A stretch of DNA of 17,873 nucleotides from Candidatus Pacearchaeota archaeon RBG_13_36_9 (lineage in GTDB: Archaea > Nanobdellota > Nanobdellia > Pacearchaeales > GW2011-AR1). Location of the stretch: contig MFWN01000081.1 of assembly GCA_001786395.1 (NCBI GenBank), forward strand, positions 41,887 to 59,759, in the 5' to 3' direction. The notes under the pieces were generated by a model that saw only the letters and a list, made by a program, of their open reading frames with translations, was not told the origin of the DNA and searched no databases. Of the stretch, positions 13,222-17,873 are shown piece after piece. Both the position numbers and the translations under genes were made by a program. Numbering within the stretch: the stretch's first letter is position 1; the number at the start of each line of letters is the position of its first letter.

Positions 13222-14208
13222 ATGAACAAACAAAGGTATGCTCTGAAGGTTCCTAAGGCAGAGAAGATAACTGAAGAGTATATGGTTGATGAAGCATTTC
13301 TTATAGGTTTATGTAGATTAGAAGACCTAAAGACTCATGAACAAGAACTTGTGAGATCGATGTTGAATGAGGTTTCGATAAAAACAGGAGGAATTAGCTG
13401 GTTAGAGCCTTTAAATCAACTTTTTGATTATGTTAAAAATAAAATTGTTGATGGGGAGACTGGCAGAGATCGACATCTTCCATCGGCGCTAGAAGGAATT
13501 ATGCTTCTATCTAAAGATGTTCCACCCTATATTAGACGCTACTCTCCTCAATGGGTAAAAGATACTGATTTTTCACATACTACTGCCTCGTTGATATACA
13601 CCTCGGACATTTGTAAAAGGTTGCATCTAGAAGACGAACTTAAAAAAATAGTTATGAGTTCTATGATTGTTCACGATTGTGCTTATCCTAAAGTTGGCGG
13701 TTATGAAGAGTTTACGAGCGAATGGTGCAGAAAAGAGCACATGGAGAGTGCAGTAAAAGAGTTTCAGAGATGGGCTGCAGAGATTAATAGAAACTTTAAA
13801 ATAAAAAGAGGAAAAGAGTATTATACAGATAGAGATATAGAACAAATCAGTAAGATAGTGGGCCAGCACGATAATCCTTCTTTAAAACTTGACTTTGATT
13901 ATGATGGATTAGACGAAAGATTGATATTCATCCATAGGGAAGCAGACAGACTATGGATGTTAAATAAAGCTGGATTTGCATTGGATTTACTTAGAGAAAT
14001 TGTAGAAAAATCTAGGTATAATCCAAAAGCAAGATTACAGCATGTTATAAAAGACCATCAAGAAGAATCTGAAAAATATAAAAAATTTAGTGATAAATGT
14101 GAAAAATATAATAACCAACCAACAATCTATCGAACATGGGTTGGTTTTAATTCTTTTACTGAACTTATAGAAAAAATAAAAAGAGATTATGAAATATACT
14201 TAGAATAA
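13222..14208 (+). CDS. HD-domain phosphohydrolase-like protein
   Basis: The 328-residue protein shows an HD-type metal site: H119 in FSHTTASL, H151-D152 in VHDCAYP, H173 in KEHMESA, H216-D217 in GQHDNPS, and D242 in HREADRL. HD proteins use these residues to bind divalent metals and hydrolyse phosphate esters, often of nucleotides or cyclic dinucleotides. The sequence gives no clue to the substrate. About 90 residues precede the domain and a charged helical tail follows. It is the first gene of a likely three-gene unit: 19 nt separate it from the next ORF. Confidence 0.8.
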   Translation: MNKQRYALKVPKAEKITEEYMVDEAFLIGLCRLEDLKTHEQELVRSMLNEVSIKTGGISWLEPLNQLFDYVKNKIVDGETGRDRHLPSALEGIMLLSKDVPPYIRRYSPQWVKDTDFSHTTASLIYTSDICKRLHLEDELKKIVMSSMIVHDCAYPKVGGYEEFTSEWCRKEHMESAVKEFQRWAAEINRNFKIKRGKEYYTDRDIEQISKIVGQHDNPSLKLDFDYDGLDERLIFIHREADRLWMLNKAGFALDLLREIVEKSRYNPKARLQHVIKDHQEESEKYKKFSDKCEKYNNQPTIYRTWVGFNSFTELIEKIKRDYEIYLE

Positions 14209-14227
14209 ATACATAAAATTTTGGAAA

Positions 14228-14617
14228 ATGAAGAATATATTTTCAAGAAGGGAATTTTTGGAATATTTAAGTCTAACAAGTTTAGTAAGTTTAACCCCTT
14301 TAAGAGATTTGATAAAAAATCATCCTGACTATGAGCCTAAGAAAGCGGATAAGCCAAGATTATACTTAGATTGCAGATTTTGTAAGTTTTATAGGTTTAA
14401 TCAAGACTTTGAGGTAGAATCTTTTTATTGTGAAAAAAAACATTTTGACTTTATAGACTGGGGCAATAAAATAGAAGGAAAAATTGCTGGCATAACCATA
14501 ACCCCGTTAAATGATGTTCACCTTCTTTTAGAAAGTCCCGATCCCACATGCAAGGGAAAAGATTTTTATTTCGACCCAAACACGCGTTGGAGCTATCTTG
14601 CAACTGAAAATCATTAA
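14228..14617 (+). CDS. Small cysteine-containing protein with Tat-like N-terminus
   Basis: The 129-residue protein begins MKNIFSRREFLEYLSL. SRREFL at residues 6-11 fits the twin-arginine consensus (S/T)RRxFLK except for the final K. A short hydrophobic stretch (LSLTSLVSL) follows, with no clear cleavage site. The rest holds four cysteines, C49 and C52 (CRFC), C68 and C108, and several aromatics, so a small metal or disulfide domain is likely. No family is recognised. If the signal is real the protein is exported folded, possibly with a bound metal. The signal may be a chance match, as the hydrophobic region is weak. The start is 19 nt after the HD gene. Confidence 0.55.
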   Translation: MKNIFSRREFLEYLSLTSLVSLTPLRDLIKNHPDYEPKKADKPRLYLDCRFCKFYRFNQDFEVESFYCEKKHFDFIDWGNKIEGKIAGITITPLNDVHLLLESPDPTCKGKDFYFDPNTRWSYLATENH

Positions 14618-14633
14618 AACAAGCATAAAGAAA

Positions 14634-15755
14634 ATGGAAAAGAATCTAACACTTGAAAAAATTGCAGAATTGCCTGTGAATATCGAGTATCAAACAGATG
14701 ATGGAGCATACGAAGAAGCGCATATAGACACAACTTATGAAACAAAAATTTGCTGTGAAGTATTTTCCAACGAGCAAATAGAGAAAATAAAAACAATGCT
14801 TAACAAAGGGGAAGATATAGAAGGATTTTATATTGATGATTACACCTACTTCAGCACAACTGGATCAAAATTCGCGAGGGTTAGAATACACATGAATTTA
14901 AATTCAGGGAAAAGTGTTTGTTTGCATAATTATGAAGGTTCTATGGGTGGGGGGAGGGCTCTTGTAGTGAATTATAAAGAATTTGAACTCCAACGCCAAA
15001 GAAATCCAGATGAAGTTGAACAAGAAAGAAGAGATGACCTACACAAAAAAATAAAAAGTCAAACAATCATCCAAAAAGAAGAACCCATAAATATCGAAAA
15101 AGGGTTCATTACTCTTAATGATTTAGTAATTTTAAGAGCAGGAACTTATTCTGAGCATCATGGAGACATACACGGCATACATTATCACGAAAAAACAGAA
15201 TTAATTAGCCAAACACTCCTTTTTCCCTTTACTATGCGCACATTAAGTAGATTACCAAAGAATTATTCTGTGAGAAAAATATGGCAAAAAAATAAAGATG
15301 CAAAAAAATACTGTGACAAGACTGGTTTAGATGTTTTAGTTAATTTAAGTTTGATTGACTCTTTAAGGCTAACAAAAGTTCTTAATCCTATTATCTCAAG
15401 TCAAGGTTTAGAGGTACAACTCCCGAGAAAAGAACCTTTAGAGGTTCTATTTTGCACTCCTCAATACTCTTCGTATGCTGAAAAGTTACCGCCAGTTATA
15501 ATGACTCTGAGCAGAAATATCTATAGAACAAAAAAAGGAGAAGACATAAGAAATTACAATCGCATTACAGAATTTTTTGGAGAAGCCGGTATAGACCAGA
15601 GAATTAGGAATCTAAAACCGAGTGATAAAGTAGAATATTTAAACTTGGCTGCAGGAGCAGGATTAGGAGACCCATCGGCATGGGGGTGGTACAGAGAAGG
15701 AGTAAACTCAAATAGGCATAAAGTTCTTTTTGAAGTTGTTCCAAAAAATAAATAG
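14634..15755 (+). CDS. Unrecognised 373-residue protein with a histidine-rich cluster
   Basis: The start at ATG 14634 is chosen over an upstream TTG at 14598, which would overlap the preceding gene by 20 nt. The N-terminal 120 residues look like a beta-rich fold. A charged segment (ERRDDLHKKIKSQT) follows. The stretch EHHGDIHGIHYHE at 174-186 packs five histidines plus acidic residues, a candidate metal site. The C-terminal half contains LAAGAGLGDPSAWGWYREG. No transmembrane segment is visible. I do not recognise a family. Sharing strand and close spacing with the HD and Tat-like genes suggests one transcript. It is convergent with EndoQ, 20 bp apart. Confidence 0.6.
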   Translation: MEKNLTLEKIAELPVNIEYQTDDGAYEEAHIDTTYETKICCEVFSNEQIEKIKTMLNKGEDIEGFYIDDYTYFSTTGSKFARVRIHMNLNSGKSVCLHNYEGSMGGGRALVVNYKEFELQRQRNPDEVEQERRDDLHKKIKSQTIIQKEEPINIEKGFITLNDLVILRAGTYSEHHGDIHGIHYHEKTELISQTLLFPFTMRTLSRLPKNYSVRKIWQKNKDAKKYCDKTGLDVLVNLSLIDSLRLTKVLNPIISSQGLEVQLPRKEPLEVLFCTPQYSSYAEKLPPVIMTLSRNIYRTKKGEDIRNYNRITEFFGEAGIDQRIRNLKPSDKVEYLNLAAGAGLGDPSAWGWYREGVNSNRHKVLFEVVPKNK

Positions 15756-15775
15756 GATATAATTTTATACAAAAC

Positions 15776-17008
15776 TCAAAATAAAGTTCTCTGCTCCTCT
15801 TTCAGCATTGGCTCGCCGTAAGTTCCATCATAACCCGGTTTTACTTTTATATTTCCTATCCGGTTATCAATAATCAACTTAACAAGCAGTTCATCGCCAG
15901 GCAGTGCCCTAACAAGCTCAACCTTGTCTGCATGCAATAATATATTAAATTCATTTCCAAATTTTTCAATTAGCTGATTATAAGCTGCCCAGGTTTTCTT
16001 GCTTGCCAGCGTGCTTCCTTTTGCAAGGGCTATTAATTCTTGAAGAGGAAGAATCTTATAAAATGGCTTTGCATTTCCAGGCTTGAAACCTTTTGGATTA
16101 GTTGCCAGCTCCTCAACCCGGTTTTCTACTCCTATGGTCAGTAGTTTTCCGCATACCGGGCAGAGATTATTCAGTTTTTTACTTTCTTCAGGAGAGCAAG
16201 AAAACTTGCAGTTCCTGTGCCCATCCCAATGATATATCCCATAACCTGGATCAGTCTCGACAGTCCCAAGAAAACTTTTTTCCCGTATCTGCCTGAGTAT
16301 ATTTTTATAGCTCAGCTCTCCACTAAAAATAGTTGCTTCTCTCCCAATTCTCCACGGCCAGAAAGAATGGCAATCAGAAAAAGAAACAATTGACTTTTCA
16401 CTCAGCTCTTTTATTCTCCAATTCATGTCTGGCGATGAACTCATCCCTGTTTCAATTGCATGAATCCTATCTGCCTTATCCTCAAAAGCTTCTTTTAAAG
16501 AATCAAATCCAGACTTGCTTCCAAAAATCCCAAACCAGGGCGTCCAGATATGCGCCGGAATTATTTCAATATCCTTGTCAATTTTTTCTATTTCTTCAGC
16601 CAGAATTATAGAAGAAAATCCAAAAATAGGCCTCCCATCATAGTCTAGCCTTCCCTTGCTTCCTAAAAATTTGGTTATCTGCACAGCAACTTCCTTGCTG
16701 GGAGCAAGAATAACATAATGAATCCTTCTTCCTTTTCCTCCTTGGGAATACATCAAAGAAATTTCTGTCTGCCACAAAAAAGGGAAGTTTTCATAATAAA
16801 TCAAGCCATCTTTTTCCTCTAATCCGTTAAGCTCCTTAGACCACTCTGGATGCTGAAAGTCTCCTGTTCCCAACAATCCCACCCCCTTAATCCGGGCATA
16901 TTTAACCAGGTTAGGAATAGTCAAGTCCTTGCTGGTTGCCCTAGAGAATCTCGAATGTATATGCAAGTCAGCAATCAGAGATTTTTCACCAATTTCTTGC
17001 TGTTCCAT
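15776..17008 (-). CDS. PHP-domain endonuclease, EndoQ type
   Basis: The 410-residue protein has the PHP metal-binding residues DLHIH at 14-18, GTGDFQHPE, IIPAHIWTPWFG, and SFSDCHSFW. A cysteine-rich zinc-binding segment follows (NCKFSC, then CPVC), as in archaeal endonuclease Q. EndoQ nicks DNA 5' to deaminated bases such as uracil, hypoxanthine and xanthine, and to abasic sites. The last residues, EEQRTLF, end in QRTLF, which resembles a short PCNA-interacting motif; some EndoQ proteins bind PCNA. The transcript may be leaderless, with a TATA box near 17030-17038. Start choice ATG 17008 fits. Confidence 0.9.
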   Translation of the reverse strand: MEQQEIGEKSLIADLHIHSRFSRATSKDLTIPNLVKYARIKGVGLLGTGDFQHPEWSKELNGLEEKDGLIYYENFPFLWQTEISLMYSQGGKGRRIHYVILAPSKEVAVQITKFLGSKGRLDYDGRPIFGFSSIILAEEIEKIDKDIEIIPAHIWTPWFGIFGSKSGFDSLKEAFEDKADRIHAIETGMSSSPDMNWRIKELSEKSIVSFSDCHSFWPWRIGREATIFSGELSYKNILRQIREKSFLGTVETDPGYGIYHWDGHRNCKFSCSPEESKKLNNLCPVCGKLLTIGVENRVEELATNPKGFKPGNAKPFYKILPLQELIALAKGSTLASKKTWAAYNQLIEKFGNEFNILLHADKVELVRALPGDELLVKLIIDNRIGNIKVKPGYDGTYGEPMLKEEQRTLF

Positions 17009-17029
17009 CTTAATTTATAAGAAAAATAG

Positions 17030-17038
17030 TTTATATAA
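17030..17038 (-). promoter_or_regulatory. TATA box of the EndoQ gene
   Basis: TTATATAAA on the minus strand begins 30 nt before the ATG at 17008. Confidence 0.55.
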
Positions 17039-17080
17039 TCTATGGTTATTCTTTATATAGGACTGTCAAACCATCTTTAC

Positions 17081-17097
17081 TTTCTGTCCCCGCTATT
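17081..17097. repeat. Possible single-arm relic of the GC-rich dispersed repeat, copy D
   Basis: TTTCTGTCCCCGCTATT contains the GTCCCCGC of the left ends at 4124-4131 and 8287-8294, here followed directly by the CTATT of the right ends. No paired GCGGGG is found nearby. It could be a footprint left after loss of an element, or an unrelated match. Confidence 0.35.
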
Positions 17098-17161
17098 AAA
17101 AGGGATTTTCAGATTCCAAATATCAGTTGGCTTTGCCTGTCTGAATAGCAGCAAAGCTGCT

Positions 17162-17185
17162 TAAAAAAGACATCAATTAAAAAAA
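17162..17185 (-). terminator. U-rich archaeal terminator of the HExxH gene
   Basis: On the minus strand a run of seven T (17179-17185) follows the stop codon at once, and a second run of six T lies at 17163-17168. Archaeal RNA polymerase terminates at such runs without a hairpin. Confidence 0.5.
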
Positions 17186-17187
17186 TT

Positions 17188-17715
17188 CTATGGTACTGCC
17201 AAATACTTTACTAACATATAAACATCCCCTGCCTCGTGAGTTATGTTGGCTATTGTTATCTGCATTAGGGCGATAACCCACATAATAAGCAGCCAGTTAA
17301 CAGCCAGAATCCAGACAAAATCGTAATCTCTGGTAAATCTAACCTTATAGAAGAAATATACATTCGTAAGTGCAAGGTATAACGCAGCAAAAGATAAAAC
17401 AACCAAATCCGAAACAATGCCGGCAGTATTCACCTTTGTCCTTTGGACCTTATCCAGCTGCCGATACTGGTCAAGGCTAAATCTCGTAACACCTAATTTT
17501 TCAGTTTTTGGGTTGAAAAAGTCAGGAATAGTTCCAAGAAGGTCAATCGAGATTGCTGCATCTACCCCATAAGACTTTAGGATGGTATAATGCGCTCTTT
17601 CATGCATATAAGTAGAAAATTGAACCATATAAGGCAAAACAACGACTATACTAAAAAGTAAGAATAACGCAGAATATACTACTGTCAAAACGTCCTTTTT
17701 CACCTCTTCTCTCAT
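17188..17715 (-). CDS. Membrane protein with HExxH motif, putative site-2-protease-like peptidase
   Basis: The 175-residue protein has hydrophobic segments at about 10-32, 98-123 and 131-153. HERAH at 38-42 fits HExxH, where two histidines bind zinc and the glutamate activates water. NITHEAGDV at 157-165 near the C-terminus could supply the third ligand (D164 or E161). The layout, HExxH by a membrane segment plus a small middle helix with TAGIVSDLVVL, recalls M50 intramembrane proteases, but the usual LDG signature is not present, so the family is uncertain. A minus-strand TATA box starts exactly 29 nt before the ATG, indicating a leaderless transcript. It is divergent from the tRNA gene. Confidence 0.6.
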   Translation of the reverse strand: MREEVKKDVLTVVYSALFLLFSIVVVLPYMVQFSTYMHERAHYTILKSYGVDAAISIDLLGTIPDFFNPKTEKLGVTRFSLDQYRQLDKVQRTKVNTAGIVSDLVVLSFAALYLALTNVYFFYKVRFTRDYDFVWILAVNWLLIMWVIALMQITIANITHEAGDVYMLVKYLAVP

Positions 17716-17736
17716 GTAGCAAAAAGCAAAAGAATA

Positions 17737-17744
17737 TTAATAAA
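17737..17744 (-). promoter_or_regulatory. TATA box of the HExxH membrane protein gene
   Basis: TTTATTAA on the minus strand begins exactly 29 nt before the ATG at 17715. Confidence 0.55.
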
Positions 17745-17772
17745 CCTTTTCATGCTATAACTTATAAGAAAA

Positions 17773-17860
17773 GCTCCCATAGTTAAGCCTGGATATAATA
17801 CAACCTTGCGGTCAAGAGGACAAAAAGGTTGGGTCCGAGGTTCAAATCCTCGTGGGGGCG
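17773..17860 (+). tRNA. tRNA-Arg(GCG) with a 14-nt anticodon-loop intron
   Basis: A full cloverleaf is visible. The acceptor stem is GCTCCCA (17773-17779) with TGGGGGC (17853-17859), with one T-G pair. The D arm is GTTA/TAAT around AGCCTGGATA, the anticodon stem CAACC (17801-17805)/GGTTG (17827-17831), the variable loop GGTC, and the T arm CGAGG-TTCAAAT-CCTCG. The anticodon loop is 21 nt rather than 7. Removing 17812-17825 leaves TTGCGGA, with anticodon GCG at 17808-17810, an arginine codon reader (CGC). TTG pairs with CAA (17821-17823) around 3-nt bulges, a relaxed bulge-helix-bulge at the usual 37/38 site. G73 and the D-loop also fit archaeal tRNA-Arg. CCA is not encoded. Confidence 0.87.
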
Positions 17861-17873
17861 TTGAACCAATTCC

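Noticed and set aside
14598..14633. TTG start for the 373-residue protein
   Set aside because: Would overlap the preceding gene; an ATG follows shortly after with no overlap.
16102..16611. Two plus-strand ORFs of 64 and 92 residues
   Set aside because: Both are antisense to the EndoQ gene, including its zinc-binding and PHP regions.
17144..17158. AGCAGC-AAA-GCTGCT hairpin as a Rho-independent terminator
   Set aside because: On the plus strand there is no transcript to end and no T-run after it; on the minus strand the T-run comes before the hairpin.

Overview
The window is archaeal. It carries an archaeal information-processing cluster (ribosomal proteins S15 and S27e, a RecJ-like DHH phosphoesterase, aIF2-alpha and Nop10), an EndoQ-type PHP endonuclease ending in a possible PCNA-binding tail, a PhoU homologue with an N-terminal AbrB-like domain, and a tRNA-Arg with a short canonical-position intron. 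Promoters are archaeal TATA boxes, many placed exactly 29 nt before the start codon, as expected for leaderless mRNAs. AT-rich sequence, small proteins, a shortened Nop10 and duplicated two-unit Lrp regulators suggest a DPANN archaeon (Woesearchaeota/Pacearchaeota-like). That assignment is inference.

Layout. 1-1555 (minus): B12-binding-type radical SAM protein, running off the left edge. 1663-5966 (plus): a two-unit Lrp regulator followed by two paralogous Fic proteins, each with a winged-helix-like N-terminus and its own (S/T)xxxEGN self-inhibition motif. The 618-bp gap between the Fic genes is packed with palindromes and GC-rich repeats. 5984-7174 (minus): a 47-residue AbrB-like protein and two unrecognised ORFs, one carrying an 18-bp tandem repeat. 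7298-8242 (plus): a second two-unit Lrp regulator. 8359-9295 (minus): DUF2752 and TM2-domain membrane proteins and a zinc-ribbon protein. 9440-12133 (plus): rps15, recJ-like, rps27e, aif2a and nop10, mostly overlapping or closely packed. 12157-13116 (minus): PhoU family. 13222-15755 (plus): HD hydrolase, a small protein with a Tat-like N-terminus, and a His-rich unknown. 15776-17008 (minus): EndoQ. 17188-17715 (minus): membrane protein with an HExxH motif. 17773-17860 (plus): tRNA-Arg(GCG) with intron.

How the parts may fit together. The Lrp gene and first Fic gene share a 15-nt identical box upstream. An inverted-repeat version of its core lies between the Fic genes, and other inverted repeats sit upstream of both Fic promoters. 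This makes 1663-5966 a candidate regulated Fic (AMPylation-type) module. The second candidate novelty is a dispersed repeat built on GTCCCCGC...GCGGGGCTAT, present at 4121-4304 and 8284-8363 with a partial match at 17081-17097.
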